NCBI RefSeq assembly: GCF_947488945.1
Contig: NZ_CANLBS010000001.1
Span: 1 to 64,000 of the forward strand
Direction: 5' to 3'
Length of the DNA: 64,000 nt
From: an uncultured Streptomyces sp.
Lineage (GTDB): Bacteria; Actinomycetota; Actinomycetes; Streptomycetales; Streptomycetaceae
The notes beneath the pieces were generated by a model, which did not search any database, had not been told where the DNA came from, and saw nothing but the letters and a program-made list of their open reading frames with translations. The translations under genes were made by a program, and so were the position numbers. Numbering within the stretch: the first letter of the stretch is position 1; the number at the start of each line of letters is the position of its first letter. This document shows, one piece after another, positions 19,158-27,895 of the stretch.

Positions 19158-19210
19158 CCGGCCATCCTGTCACGCGGCGACTTTCCCGAAAGCACTGGCC
19201 CGCAGGGTAT

Positions 19211-19235
19211 TGCAACGTTGCATACAACGATGCAA
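19211..19235. promoter_or_regulatory. LacI-type double operator
   Basis: TGCAACGTTGCA (19211-19222) is a perfect 12-bp palindrome with the central CG step typical of LacI/GalR operators. It overlaps a second dyad, TTGCAT-ACAACG-ATGCAA (19218-19235). Together they span the gap between the divergent LacI gene and the dioxygenase operon, which suits repression in both directions. Confidence 0.7.
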
Positions 19236-19272
19236 ACCTGAGCGCGGAAGTTCTGCTTGCAAGGAGGCGAGG

Positions 19273-20124
19273 ATGACTGTGTCCGTATATCCGGGTGTTC
19301 GTACCGCAGATCTGGACGTCGACGTCACGCAGGACGTGACGAAGCTGTACACGGACGGCATCACCGCGCGGAAGGGAGCCTTCACCGCCGAGTGGGCCGA
19401 CCGGATGCGTGAGGACATCGAGGCCGCGTTCGAGGAGGCGCGCTCCCGGCCCGACGGCGCCGTGGGCCGGGGCCCGAACCGCTGGTACGTGGAGATCCAC
19501 CCCGAACAGCTCCGCGGCTTCGTCGATCTCGTCGACCACCCGTGGGTCCGTTCGGTGGCCACCGCCGTCCTCGGCCCCGACTACCGCATCGTCGAACTCG
19601 GCTTCGACGTCCCGCTCGAAGGCGCGGTGAACCAGCCCTGGCACCGCGACTTCCCGATCCCCGAGGAGACGCGGACCGAACGCCGCCTCACCTCCCTGGC
19701 GTTCAACGTCACCGGCGTGGACACCACCGAGGACATGGGGCCGTTCGAGATCGCGCCCGGCACCCAGTGGGACGACGAGCCCGACTTCGCGCACGGCATG
19801 TTCCCGCCCCGCGAACGCTACGGCCGCTACGAGGAGCTCGCGGTCCGCAAGTACCCGCGGCGCGGCGACATCTCGGCCCGGACCGCGCTGACCGTCCACC
19901 GCGGCACGAAGAACGAGTCGTCCAAGGCACGTCCGGTTCTCGTGCTCGGTCTCGACGGCCCCGGCGCGAACAACGCCGACCGCCACGACACCGCCGTGAC
20001 CCGGCCGTTCTGGGAGTCGCTGCCGGAGCGGGTGCGCCGCCACCTGGACTGCCCGGTGGTCGAGGAGCTGACCCCCCTCACCCAGAAGCACACCATCGAG
20101 GGCCTGGTCATGGGCGATGCCTGA
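19273..20124 (+). CDS. PhyH-like Fe(II)/2-oxoglutarate dioxygenase
   Basis: A 283-residue protein of the phytanoyl-CoA dioxygenase superfamily, non-heme iron enzymes that hydroxylate a substrate while converting 2-oxoglutarate to succinate. The iron ligands fit HxD...H: H124 and D126 in QPWHRDFPIP and H209 in LTVHRGTKN, with R220 placed to bind the 2-oxoglutarate carboxylate. The jelly-roll is complete (MGPFEIAPGTQW, RGDISARTAL). AAGGAGG sits 5 bases before the ATG. Its last 8 bases overlap the sugar-porter gene, so the two are coupled. The link to a sugar transporter and a LacI regulator points to oxidation of an imported polyol, sugar or related compound, not a lipid. The substrate is unknown. 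Confidence 0.85.
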   Translation: MTVSVYPGVRTADLDVDVTQDVTKLYTDGITARKGAFTAEWADRMREDIEAAFEEARSRPDGAVGRGPNRWYVEIHPEQLRGFVDLVDHPWVRSVATAVLGPDYRIVELGFDVPLEGAVNQPWHRDFPIPEETRTERRLTSLAFNVTGVDTTEDMGPFEIAPGTQWDDEPDFAHGMFPPRERYGRYEELAVRKYPRRGDISARTALTVHRGTKNESSKARPVLVLGLDGPGANNADRHDTAVTRPFWESLPERVRRHLDCPVVEELTPLTQKHTIEGLVMGDA

Positions 20125-21550
20125 GGCGACCGCGGTCACCGACCGCCACCCGACGGCCGGCCGCCCCGACGGCCCGCGCCGACCGCCGGCCATGGTCTAC
20201 GCCGTCGCCGCCGTCTCCGCGCTCGGCGGCCTGCTCTTCGGCTACGACACCGGCATCATCTCGGGCGCCCTGCTCCACCTGCGCGAGGACCTCGCCCTCT
20301 CCTCGCGGGAGCAGGAGATCGTGGTCAGCGTCATCCTGCTCGGCGCGATGGCGGGCGCCCTGCTGTCGGGGCGCGCGGCCGTGCGCCACGGGCGGCGCAA
20401 GGTGGTCATCGCGGTGGCGGTGGTCTTCGCCGTCGGGGCGGTGGCGGCGGCGCTCGCCCCGGACGTGACGACGCTGGTCGCCGCACGCTTCGTGCTCGGC
20501 CTCGCGGTGGGCGGCGCCTCGAACATGGTGCCCGTCTACATCGCGGAGATGGCCCCGGCGGAGATACGCGGCCGGCTGATGGTCCTCTTCCAGCTCATGG
20601 TGGCCATCGGCCAGCTCATCGCGTACCTCTGCGGCTGGGCGCTGAACGGCAGCGGCGGCTGGCGCGTCATGTTCGCCCTCGCCGTGGTGCCCGCCGTCGC
20701 CCTCGCGGTCGGCATGACCCTGCTGCCGGAGAGCCCGCGGTGGCTCGTCGAACAGGGCCGTCGGGAGGAGGCCGTACGCACCCTGCGGCAGCTTCGGCCC
20801 GCCGGGGCGGACGTGGCGGGCGAGGTGGCCGGGATCGCGGCCGTACTGGCCGACGGCCCGGCCGACGGCGGGAGCTGGCGGCACCTGCGCGCCCGCCGGC
20901 TGCGCCCCGCCCTGCTGATCGCGGTGGGCATCGCGGCCTTCTCGCAGCTCACCGGCATCAACGCCGTCGTCTACTACGCGCCGACGATCCTGGACGACGC
21001 CGGCTTCGGCGACTCGGTGGCGCTGCTCACCGGCATCGGCATCGGCGCGATGCTCGTGGTGGCGGGCGTGGTGGGCGCCCTCGCGGTCGACAAGGCGGGG
21101 CGCCGGCGCACCATGCTGTGGTTCCTCCCCGGCTCCGCGCTGGCCATGGGGGTGCTCGCCGTCGCGTTCGCCGGGTCCACGGACTCCGCCGCACAGCGCT
21201 GGACCGTGATCGTCGCGCTGTTCGTCTACATCCTCTGCAACGGCATCGGCATGCAGGCCGTCGTCTGGCTGATCGGCCCGGAGATCCTGCCGCTGCGGGT
21301 GCGCGGACCGGCCACCAGCCTGTCCACCCTCTCGCTGTGGGGATTCGACCTCCTGATCGCCATGACGGCCCTGACCGCCATCAACGCCGTCGGCCGGTCC
21401 GGCACGTTCCTCGTCTACGCGCTGATGAACGTCGCCTGCATCGTCTTCGTGGCGCTGAAGGTGCCGGAGACGAAGGGCCGCAGCCTGGAGAGCATCGAGC
21501 GTGCGCTGCACAGTCCGCTCCCGTTCCGGAAGGCTCTGGAGAGGAACTGA
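20117..21550 (+). CDS. Sugar-porter family MFS transporter
   Basis: A 477-residue, 12-TM importer of the MFS sugar porter (SP) family. Hallmarks: GLLFGYDTGIISGAL in TM1, RHGRRK after TM2, the RxxxGxxxG pattern in RFVLGLAVGGASNMVPVY, the PESPRWLVEQGR motif after TM6, QLTGINAVVYYAPTI in TM7, DKAGRRR after TM8, and PETKGRSLE at the end. Homologues carry glucose, xylose, arabinose or myo-inositol with protons. It overlaps the dioxygenase gene by 8 bases. The LacI regulator upstream is the expected controller. The substrate cannot be read from sequence; it is probably what the dioxygenase system handles. Confidence 0.92.
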   Translation: MPEATAVTDRHPTAGRPDGPRRPPAMVYAVAAVSALGGLLFGYDTGIISGALLHLREDLALSSREQEIVVSVILLGAMAGALLSGRAAVRHGRRKVVIAVAVVFAVGAVAAALAPDVTTLVAARFVLGLAVGGASNMVPVYIAEMAPAEIRGRLMVLFQLMVAIGQLIAYLCGWALNGSGGWRVMFALAVVPAVALAVGMTLLPESPRWLVEQGRREEAVRTLRQLRPAGADVAGEVAGIAAVLADGPADGGSWRHLRARRLRPALLIAVGIAAFSQLTGINAVVYYAPTILDDAGFGDSVALLTGIGIGAMLVVAGVVGALAVDKAGRRRTMLWFLPGSALAMGVLAVAFAGSTDSAAQRWTVIVALFVYILCNGIGMQAVVWLIGPEILPLRVRGPATSLSTLSLWGFDLLIAMTALTAINAVGRSGTFLVYALMNVACIVFVALKVPETKGRSLESIERALHSPLPFRKALERN

Positions 21551-21580
21551 CGGGACGTCCGGTGCGCGCCGGCTCCCGGT

Positions 21581-21628
21581 GCCCGGCATCCGGTTTCCGG
21601 GACGCGCCCCGGCGGCCGGATGCCGGGC
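21581..21628. terminator. 13-bp hairpin after the sugar porter
   Basis: GCCCGGCATCCGG (21581-21593) pairs perfectly with CCGGATGCCGGGC (21616-21628); the 22-base loop can form its own CCGG stem. It lies 30 bases past the stop and before the beta-lactamase gene. Confidence 0.65.
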
Positions 21629-21696
21629 CCTCGCGGCGAGCGGCCGTTAGCGTGGTCGGCGGAGCACCCATGACCGTACGAACGAGGGACGACATC

Positions 21697-22629
21697 ATGC
21701 ACTCCGAGGACTTCTTAACGGCGGCCCCGCGCCCCGGCCGCAGGCGCGTGCTGGGACTGGCCGGACTCGCGGCGGGCGCGGCGCTGGCGGGGCCGGCCCG
21801 TGCCGCCCACGCCTCGCCGCGCGCCGCGGACGGCGCGGCGGCGGCGCTGCGCCGCCTGGAGCGGGAGCACGGGGCCCGGGTCGGGGCGTACGCGCGCAAC
21901 CTCACGACGGGGCGGACCGTGGCCCACCGGGCGGGCGAGCTGTTCCCGCTGCTGTCCACCTTCAAGGCGCTGGCGGCGGCCGCCGTGTTGCGGGACCTGG
22001 ACCGGGACGGCGAGACGCTGGAGCGGCGGATCCACTACACCGAAGCGGACCTGATCGACGGGTCGGACGTCACGCGGGCCCATCTCGCCACCGGGATGAC
22101 GGTGTCGGAGCTCTGCGACGCGGCGGTCTGCGACAGCGACAACGCCGCGGGCAACCTGCTCCTGCGGGAGCTGGGCGGCCCGTCGGCGGTGACCCGGTTC
22201 TGCCGCTCGCTGGGCGATCCGGTGACCCGGCTGGACCGGTGGGAGCCGGAGCTGAACTCCGCCGAGCCGTGGCAGCGCCGCGACACCACCACCCCGTACG
22301 CGCTCGCGCACGATCTCGCGCGGCTCGTCGTCGGGAACGCCCTGGAGCCGCGGGACCGGGCGCGGTTGACGCACTGGATGCTCAACTGCCGTACCAGCGG
22401 GACCCGTTTCCGCACCGGGCTGCCCGCCGACTGGACGATCGCCGACAAGACGGGCAGCGGGTTCGCCTACGGCGCGTGCCACGACGCGGGGATCGCCTGG
22501 ACGCCCGCCGGTGATCCGGTGGCGCTGGCGGTGCTGACCGTCAAGCCGGACGCCGGCGCGGAGGGGGACCATCCGTTGATCGCGAAGACCGCCGCCGTGC
22601 TCGCGCAGGCGGTGGGCGGCGGCCGGTAG
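21697..22629 (+). CDS. Class A beta-lactamase
   Basis: A 310-residue secreted serine beta-lactamase hydrolysing penicillin-type antibiotics. The export signal has a twin-arginine pattern (RPGRRRVLGLAG) and ends near ARA-AHAS, about residue 37. All class A motifs are present: SxxK as S87TFK90, SDN at 147-149, the omega-loop E183PELN187 and KTG at 251-253. The length is normal for streptomycete enzymes. The ATG at 21697 has GAGGG 7-8 bases upstream; an in-frame ATG at 21670 with GGAG is an equally good start and adds 9 residues. No blaA-type regulator genes are adjacent. A symmetric terminator follows. Confidence 0.93.
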   Translation: MHSEDFLTAAPRPGRRRVLGLAGLAAGAALAGPARAAHASPRAADGAAAALRRLEREHGARVGAYARNLTTGRTVAHRAGELFPLLSTFKALAAAAVLRDLDRDGETLERRIHYTEADLIDGSDVTRAHLATGMTVSELCDAAVCDSDNAAGNLLLRELGGPSAVTRFCRSLGDPVTRLDRWEPELNSAEPWQRRDTTTPYALAHDLARLVVGNALEPRDRARLTHWMLNCRTSGTRFRTGLPADWTIADKTGSGFAYGACHDAGIAWTPAGDPVALAVLTVKPDAGAEGDHPLIAKTAAVLAQAVGGGR

Positions 22630-22648
22630 TTCCGGCCGCGCCACGCGT

Positions 22649-22682
22649 GCGGGCCCGGACCGTCGGAACGGTCCGGGCCCGC
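22649..22682. terminator. 15-bp bidirectional hairpin
   Basis: GCGGGCCCGGACCGT (22649-22663) and its exact complement (22668-22682) enclose a CGGA tetraloop. It lies between the convergent beta-lactamase and DUF6243 genes, about 20 bases beyond each stop, and can terminate both. Confidence 0.85.
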
Positions 22683-22704
22683 GTCGCGCCGGGTGCTCCG
22701 GGTG

Positions 22705-22929
22705 TCAGTGGTCGCCGGCGGTGGCGTTCGCGTCGTCGGACGACGCGTCGTCGGACCGGACGGGCTCCGCGCCGGTGCGCTCGCGCATCCTGCGCAGCAG
22801 CTCCTGCTTGGAGTCCTCGGCCGCCTTGCGGTCGGCGTCCCGTCCGGTGCCCGTGCCGGGCAGATCGGTGCGGGACGGCTTCTTGCGCTGTCCGCCGACG
22901 CCGAGAAGGTTGTTACGGCTCTTGGCCAC
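22705..22929 (-). CDS. DUF6243-like small protein
   Basis: A 74-residue, highly charged soluble protein starting MAKSRNNLLGVGGQRKK, the conserved opening of a small streptomycete family I associate with DUF6243. The rest is a helix with alternating charges (KAAEDSKQELLRRMRERTG) and an Asp/Ser/Ala-rich, probably disordered end. No catalytic motif is seen and the function is unknown. The basic N-terminus could bind nucleic acid, which is speculation. It stands alone between a terminator and a 250-base gap in which no other gene is seen. Confidence 0.75.
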   Translation of the reverse strand: MAKSRNNLLGVGGQRKKPSRTDLPGTGTGRDADRKAAEDSKQELLRRMRERTGAEPVRSDDASSDDANATAGDH

Positions 22930-23179
22930 GGTGTTCTCCCATGGGGGTGAGAAGTGAGGGTCTGACGATCAGGATCGGTCCGATGGGCGACGGGTCGCGG
23001 CCCGCCGCGCGCTCACTCGTAGATCTGGAAGAACGAAGACATGCGGGAAACGGTACCCCCGCCACGGAGCGCTCCGCACCGGATTATTCCGGGGCAACCG
23101 GGCGGCGGAGCCGCGCTCTGCCGCCCGGACGGTACGCGGGGGCACCCGGACGGCTCCGGACGCGCCCCCGGCGCGCCCT

Positions 23180-23383
23180 TCAGGCGCCCGGGTCCACCGT
23201 CGCCTGATGCTGCTCGGCCAGGTGCTCCTGGGCCTTCAGCCACGGCAGGAACTGCACGCTCCGGCGCCACCCGCAGGTGTCGCATTCGAGCAGCCGCTGC
23301 ACCCCCGACTTCCTTACGTGGACGGTGTGTTCACGTCCGTGCTGATCCCATCTGCTGACCTTGCTGGTGGTCATGGACGACAT
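23180..23383 (-). CDS. Small zinc-ribbon-like conserved protein
   Basis: A 67-residue protein with one CxxC pair in LLECDTCGWRRSVQFLPWLKAQEHLAEQH; with the two His residues of the following helix (positions about 54 and 60) it could make a C2H2-type zinc site. The N-terminal part is basic and polar (SKVSRWDQHGREHTVHVRKSG). AGGAGG lies 6-7 bases before the ATG at 23383; an internal ATG three codons in is an alternative. The function is unknown. It lies downstream of glyS on the same strand but is separated from it by a 20-bp hairpin, so it is probably transcribed on its own. Confidence 0.7.
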   Translation of the reverse strand: MSSMTTSKVSRWDQHGREHTVHVRKSGVQRLLECDTCGWRRSVQFLPWLKAQEHLAEQHQATVDPGA

Positions 23384-23421
23384 CCGGTCCTCCTGGGTGG
23401 GGAAGTGGCCCCAGTGTGCCG

Positions 23422-23467
23422 CGAAGCCCCCGGTCCCGTCCGGGGAAGGACGGGACCGGGGGCTTCG
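23422..23467. terminator. 20-bp perfect hairpin after glyS
   Basis: CGAAGCCCCCGGTCCCGTCC (23422-23441) pairs perfectly with 23448-23467 around a GGGGAA loop. It lies 54 bases past the glyS stop and just upstream of the small zinc-ribbon gene; it is one of the strongest hairpins in the window. Confidence 0.88.
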
Positions 23468-23520
23468 GGGGTGTGCCCGGTGGGGCGGGACCGCGGGTCC
23501 GCCGGTGCGGCGGACCCGGA

Positions 23521-24903
23521 TCAGCAGCCGAGCAGGCGGGAGCCGAGGTAGCTCTGGATCTGGTCCAGGGAGACGCGCTCCTGCTTCATGGTGTCGCGCT
23601 CGCGGACGGTGACCGCGTTGTCGTCCAGGGTGTCGAAGTCGACGGTGACGCAGAACGGCGTGCCGATCTCGTCCTGGCGGCGGTAGCGGCGGCCGATGGC
23701 GCCCGCGTCGTCGAACTCGATGTTCCAGTTCTTGCGCAGGTCGGCGGCGAGGCCCTTGGCCTTCGGCGAGAGCTGCGGGTTGCGGGACAGCGGCAGGACG
23801 GCGACCTTGACCGGGGCGAGGCGCGGGTCGAGGCGCATGACCGTGCGCTTCTCCATGACGCCCTTGGCGTTGGGCGCCTCGTCCTCGACGTAGGCGTCCA
23901 GCAGGAAGGCCAGCATCGCGCGGCCGACGCCGGCCGCGGGCTCGATGACGTAGGGGGTCCAGCGCTCGCCGGCCTCCTGGTCGAAGAAGAGCAGGTCGGT
24001 GCCGGACGCCTTGGAGTGCGCCTTGAGGTCGTAGTCGGTGCGGTTGGCGACGCCCTCCAGCTCGCCCCACTCGCTGCCGCCGAACTGGAAGCGGTACTCG
24101 ATGTCGGCGGTGCGCTTGGAGTAGTGCGAGAGCTTCTCCTGCGGGTGCTCGAACCAGCGCATGTTCTCCTCGCGCATGCCGAGGTCCGTGTACCAGTTCC
24201 AGCGCTGGTCCATCCAGTACTGCTGCCACTCCTCGTCCTCGCCCGGCTTGACGAAGAACTCCATCTCCATCTGCTCGAACTCGCGGGTGCGGAAGATGAA
24301 GTTGCCCGGAGTGATCTCGTTCCGGAACGACTTGCCCATCTGCGCGATGCCGAACGGCGGCTTCTTGCGCGAGGTCTGCAGCACCTGGCCGAAGTTGGTG
24401 AAGATGCCCTGGGCGGTCTCGGGGCGCAGGTAGGCGACCGAGCCGGAGTCCTGGGTCGGGCCGAGGTGGGTGGAGAGCAGGCCGGAGAACTGCTTGGGCT
24501 CCGTGAAGGTGCCCTTGTTGCCGCAGTTGGGGCAGTTGAGGTCGGCCAGACCGCCCACCGGGGGCTTGCCGTGCTTCTCCTCGTACGCCTCTTCGAGGTG
24601 GTCGGCGCGGTAGCGCTTGTGGCAGGAGGTGCACTCGGTCAGCGGGTCGCTGAAGGTGGCGACGTGACCCGAGGCCACCCAGACCTCGGGGGCCAGGATG
24701 ACCGACGAGTCGAGACCGACCACGTCCTCGCGCGAGGTGACCATGTAACGCCACCACTGGCGCTTCAGGTTCTCCTTCAGCTCCACACCCAGCGGCCCGT
24801 AGTCCCAGGCGGCCCGCTGGCCACCGTAGATCTCACTGCAGGGGTAGACGAAGCCACGGCGCTTGCTCAGGCTGACGATGCTGTCGATCTTGTCGGCGGC
24901 CAC
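23521..24903 (-). CDS. glyS: Glycyl-tRNA synthetase (alpha2, class II)
   Basis: A 460-residue class II synthetase of the homodimeric type that charges tRNA-Gly. Motifs: [13 protein letters not shown] near the N-terminus, a zinc ribbon-like pair CTSCHKRY and CPNCGNKG (about 100-135), [11 protein letters not shown], motif 2 [33 protein letters not shown], motif 3 [14 protein letters not shown], and the C-terminal anticodon-binding domain ([36 protein letters not shown]). GTG start at 24903 with AAGAGAG upstream. The length is normal. It is divergent from znuA across a 230-base gap. No T-box structure was noticed. Confidence 0.96.
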   Translation of the reverse strand: MAADKIDSIVSLSKRRGFVYPCSEIYGGQRAAWDYGPLGVELKENLKRQWWRYMVTSREDVVGLDSSVILAPEVWVASGHVATFSDPLTECTSCHKRYRADHLEEAYEEKHGKPPVGGLADLNCPNCGNKGTFTEPKQFSGLLSTHLGPTQDSGSVAYLRPETAQGIFTNFGQVLQTSRKKPPFGIAQMGKSFRNEITPGNFIFRTREFEQMEMEFFVKPGEDEEWQQYWMDQRWNWYTDLGMREENMRWFEHPQEKLSHYSKRTADIEYRFQFGGSEWGELEGVANRTDYDLKAHSKASGTDLLFFDQEAGERWTPYVIEPAAGVGRAMLAFLLDAYVEDEAPNAKGVMEKRTVMRLDPRLAPVKVAVLPLSRNPQLSPKAKGLAADLRKNWNIEFDDAGAIGRRYRRQDEIGTPFCVTVDFDTLDDNAVTVRERDTMKQERVSLDQIQSYLGSRLLGC

Positions 24904-25098
24904 GGTGCTCTCTTCTTGCGACGGCGAAAACGGGACAACGGCGGGGCGCTCGGCGCCCCGGCGGGGGTGCTGCTGGGGAGACGGACGGGCAATGCTCCAG
25001 ATTACCGGCGGGCCCGCCCCCCGGATCAAATCGGGTGCGGCGCAGGCCGGGCATCCCGTGGTGGACCGGGCATCTCGCCGGTCGGCCCCTCCGGCTTG

Positions 25099-25136
25099 TT
25101 GACAACCGTTTCCATTTTTGTTGAAAATGACTCTCA
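25099..25136 (+). promoter_or_regulatory. znuA promoter with Zur box, probably leaderless
   Basis: The -35 TTGACA (25099-25104) and an 18-base spacer lead to -10 GAAAAT (25123-25128), placing the start of transcription at about the ATG (25136). Over the -10 and the start lies TGAAAATGACTCTCA (25122-25136), a 7-1-7 dyad close to the streptomycete Zur box TGAAAATGATTTTCA. No Shine-Dalgarno is present. Zinc-loaded Zur would block this promoter directly. Confidence 0.75.
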
Positions 25137-26110
25137 TGAACGTACGCCGCCTCATACCCACCGCCGCCGTCGCGGGGGCCGTCGCCCTCGGCATGACCGC
25201 CCTCTCCGCATGCTCCTCCTCCGACGCCGCGGACGGGGGGAGCGACGGCAAGCTGAACGTGGTGGCGTCCTTCTACCCGATGCAGTTCCTCGCCGAGGAG
25301 ATAGGCGGGACGCACGTCTCGGTGACGAGCCTCACCAAGCCGGGCGTCGAACCGCACGACCTGGAACTCAGCCCGAAGCAGATAGGCGGCCTCTCCGACG
25401 CCGACTACCTCCTCTACCTCAAGGGCATCCAGCCCGCCGTGGACGACGCCATCGCGCAGGCGGGCGTGAAGAACACCGTGGACGCGGCGACGCTGACCAC
25501 GCTGGAGGAGCACGGTGCCGAGGTCGGCCACGACCACGCGGAGGGCGAGGACGCCCACGGCCACGCCGGCGAAGACTCCGGGGAAGCCGGTCTCGACCCG
25601 CACGTCTGGCTGGACCCGGTGAAGTACGCCGAGGTCGCCGAAGGCGTCGGAGCCTCGCTGGAGAAGGCCGACCCCGACCACGCCGCCGACTACCGCGAGA
25701 ACACCGACGCGCTGGTCGCGAAGCTGAACACCCTCGACAAGGCGTTCGAGAGCGGACTGAAGAACACCGACACCAGGACGTTCCTCACCACGCACTCCGC
25801 CTTCGGTTACCTCGCCGAGCGCTACGGACTCACCCAGGAGGGCATCGCCGGGGTCGACCCCGAGTCCGAGCCGAGCCCCGCACGGATCAAGGACCTGCAC
25901 CACATCGCCGAGGAGGAGGGCGCCACCACCGTCTTCTTCGAAACCCTCGCCAGCGACAAGACCGCCAAGACCCTCGCGAAGGACACCGGCCTGAAGACGG
26001 GCGTCCTGGACCCGCTGGAGGGAATCACCGACAAGTCCCCCGGCGCTGACTACGTCGAGGTCATGGAAGCCAACCTCGCCGCGCTGCAGAAGGCGCTCGG
26101 CGCGAAGTGA
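25136..26110 (+). CDS. znuA: Zinc ABC transporter substrate-binding lipoprotein
   Basis: A 324-residue cluster A-I metal-binding lipoprotein that captures zinc outside the membrane. The signal peptide ends in the lipobox LSAC (Cys at about 26). The mature protein has [21 protein letters not shown] (first His ligand), a His/Asp-rich flexible loop ([15 protein letters not shown], about 135-149) then DPHVWLDP (second His), [14 protein letters not shown] (third His) and [15 protein letters not shown]. The His-rich loop indicates zinc rather than manganese. ATG 25136 was chosen because the promoter and lack of a ribosome site suggest a leaderless mRNA; the in-frame upstream ATG (25124) lies inside the -10. 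First gene of znuACB-zur. Confidence 0.94.
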   Translation: MNVRRLIPTAAVAGAVALGMTALSACSSSDAADGGSDGKLNVVASFYPMQFLAEEIGGTHVSVTSLTKPGVEPHDLELSPKQIGGLSDADYLLYLKGIQPAVDDAIAQAGVKNTVDAATLTTLEEHGAEVGHDHAEGEDAHGHAGEDSGEAGLDPHVWLDPVKYAEVAEGVGASLEKADPDHAADYRENTDALVAKLNTLDKAFESGLKNTDTRTFLTTHSAFGYLAERYGLTQEGIAGVDPESEPSPARIKDLHHIAEEEGATTVFFETLASDKTAKTLAKDTGLKTGVLDPLEGITDKSPGADYVEVMEANLAALQKALGAK

Positions 26111-26934
26111 CCGAGGCACCCCGGACACCGTCCGCCGACCAGGAGGCGCTCATGCCGCAGACCGCCGACACCACCGCCGACACCGTGATCGAGCTGCGCC
26201 GGGCCACCGCCGTCCTCGGCTCCCGCCCGGTGCTGCGCGGCATCGACCTCACGGTCCGCCGCGGCGAGGTCGTCGCCCTGCTCGGCGCCAACGGTTCGGG
26301 CAAGTCGACCGCCGTGCGGGCCGTCGTCGGCCAGGTGCCGCTGACCGGCGGAACCGTCGAGCTCTTCGGCACCCCACTGCGCCGCTTCCGGCAGTGGGCC
26401 CGGGTCGGCTACGTCCCCCAGCGCACCACCGCGGCCTCCGGCGTGCCCGCCACCATCCGCGAAGTGGTCTCCTCGGGACGGCTCTCCCGGACCGGGCTGC
26501 GGCTGCCGCGCAAGGCCGACCGGGAGGCCGTCGACCGCGCCATCGCCCTGGTCGGCCTCGCCGACCGGGCCGGCGACTCGGTGGGCGCCCTCTCCGGCGG
26601 CCAGCACCAGCGGGTGCTGATCGCCCGCGCCCTGGCGGCCGGGCCGGAGCTGCTGATCATGGACGAGCCGATGGCCGGGGTGGACCTGGCCAGCCAGGAG
26701 ATCCTCGCCGCCACCCTGCGCGAGCAGGTCGCGGCGGGCGCCTCCGTCCTGCTCGTCCTGCACGAACTCGGCCCGCTGGAGCCCCTGATCGACCGGGCCG
26801 TGGTGCTCCGCGACGGCTGCGTGACGCACGACGGGCCGCCCCCGGAGGCACTCGGACAGCACGCGCTGCCCGGCCACGACCACGTACACCCCCACGCGGC
26901 TTCCGAGCCCGCCCGAACGGGACTGCTGACCTGA
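26107..26934 (+). CDS. znuC: Zinc ABC transporter ATP-binding protein
   Basis: A 275-residue ABC ATPase energising zinc import. Walker A GANGSGKST (about residue 58-66), Q-loop in VGYVPQRTT, signature LSGGQHQRV, Walker B LLIMDEP, D-loop ASQE region and switch His in LVLHELG are all present. The C-terminal tail is His-rich (HALPGHDHVHPHAAS), fitting a zinc system. The GTG start overlaps the znuA stop by 4 bases (GTGA); an internal ATG at codon 16 is possible but the overlap favours the GTG. The gene ends one base into znuB. Confidence 0.94.
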   Translation: MTEAPRTPSADQEALMPQTADTTADTVIELRRATAVLGSRPVLRGIDLTVRRGEVVALLGANGSGKSTAVRAVVGQVPLTGGTVELFGTPLRRFRQWARVGYVPQRTTAASGVPATIREVVSSGRLSRTGLRLPRKADREAVDRAIALVGLADRAGDSVGALSGGQHQRVLIARALAAGPELLIMDEPMAGVDLASQEILAATLREQVAAGASVLLVLHELGPLEPLIDRAVVLRDGCVTHDGPPPEALGQHALPGHDHVHPHAASEPARTGLLT

Positions 26935-27830
26935 TGGAATTCCTCACTCCGCCGTTCATGCAGCGGGCGCTGATCGCCGCCGTACTGGTCGGCATCACCG
27001 CCCCCGCCATCGGCATCTACCTGGTCCAGCGCCGCCAGGCCCTGATGGGCGACGGCATCGGGCACATCGCCATGACCGGTGTGGGGCTCGGCTTCCTGCT
27101 CTCCACCAGCCCGGTCTGGATGGCGACCGCGGTGGCCGTGGCCGGCGCCGTGGTGATGGAACTGATCCGCTGGTACGGGCACACCCGCGGCGACATCGCG
27201 CTGGCCATGCTCTTCTACGGCGGCATGGCCGGCGGGGTGATGCTGATCAACATCTCGGACACCGGCTCCAACGCCAACCTGACCTCCTACCTCTTCGGCT
27301 CGCTGTCGACGGTCTCCGACGAGGACGTGCTCGCGATCACGCTGCTCGCCGCGTTCGTGGTGCTGGTGACCGTGGGGCTGCGGCGGCAGTTGTTCGCGGT
27401 CAGCCAGGACGAGGAGTTCGCCCGGGTCACCGGACTGCCGGTGCGCCTGCTCAACCTCCTGGTCGCGGTGACCGCCGCGGTGACCGTCACCGTCGCGATG
27501 CGCGTGGTCGGGCTGCTGCTCGTCAGCGCCCTGATGGTGGTCCCGGTGGCGGCGGCCCAGCAGATCTCGAAGTCCTTCCGGCTGACGTTCGTGCTGTCCG
27601 TGGTGATCGGCACCGCCGTGACCCTGGCCGGCACCGTCACCTCCTACTACCAGGACGTCCCGCCCGGCGCGACGATCGTGCTGCTGGCCATCGCCGCGTT
27701 CGTCGTGCTGACGGCGCTGGCCAAGCCGCTGGCGGCGAGGCGCGCCCGCGCGGCCGCCCCGGCGGACCCGAAGGAGTGCACCCTGGAGGTACCGGCCGGT
27801 CGCCGCGCGGGGGACGACGTCCAGGTATGA
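26934..27830 (+). CDS. znuB: Zinc ABC transporter permease
   Basis: A 298-residue inner-membrane permease of the ABC-3 family with about 8-9 TM segments. Family features: MQRALIAAVLVGITAPAIGIYLVQRRQALMGDGIGH (in pieces; the LMGDGIGHIA segment is the conserved loop), NLTSYLFGSL, FARVTGLPVRLLN and MRVVGLLLVSALMVVPVAAAQ, then a cytosolic Ala/Arg-rich tail. Its ATG overlaps the znuC stop by one base. It completes the transporter and is followed 65 bases later by the zur gene, so metal sensor and transporter are co-regulated. Confidence 0.93.
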   Translation: MEFLTPPFMQRALIAAVLVGITAPAIGIYLVQRRQALMGDGIGHIAMTGVGLGFLLSTSPVWMATAVAVAGAVVMELIRWYGHTRGDIALAMLFYGGMAGGVMLINISDTGSNANLTSYLFGSLSTVSDEDVLAITLLAAFVVLVTVGLRRQLFAVSQDEEFARVTGLPVRLLNLLVAVTAAVTVTVAMRVVGLLLVSALMVVPVAAAQQISKSFRLTFVLSVVIGTAVTLAGTVTSYYQDVPPGATIVLLAIAAFVVLTALAKPLAARRARAAAPADPKECTLEVPAGRRAGDDVQV

Positions 27831-27895
27831 CCGCACCCCTCGCCAGGGCTGGCACAATGGCCCGACACATGTACGGGCGACACGAGGAGGCAGCT

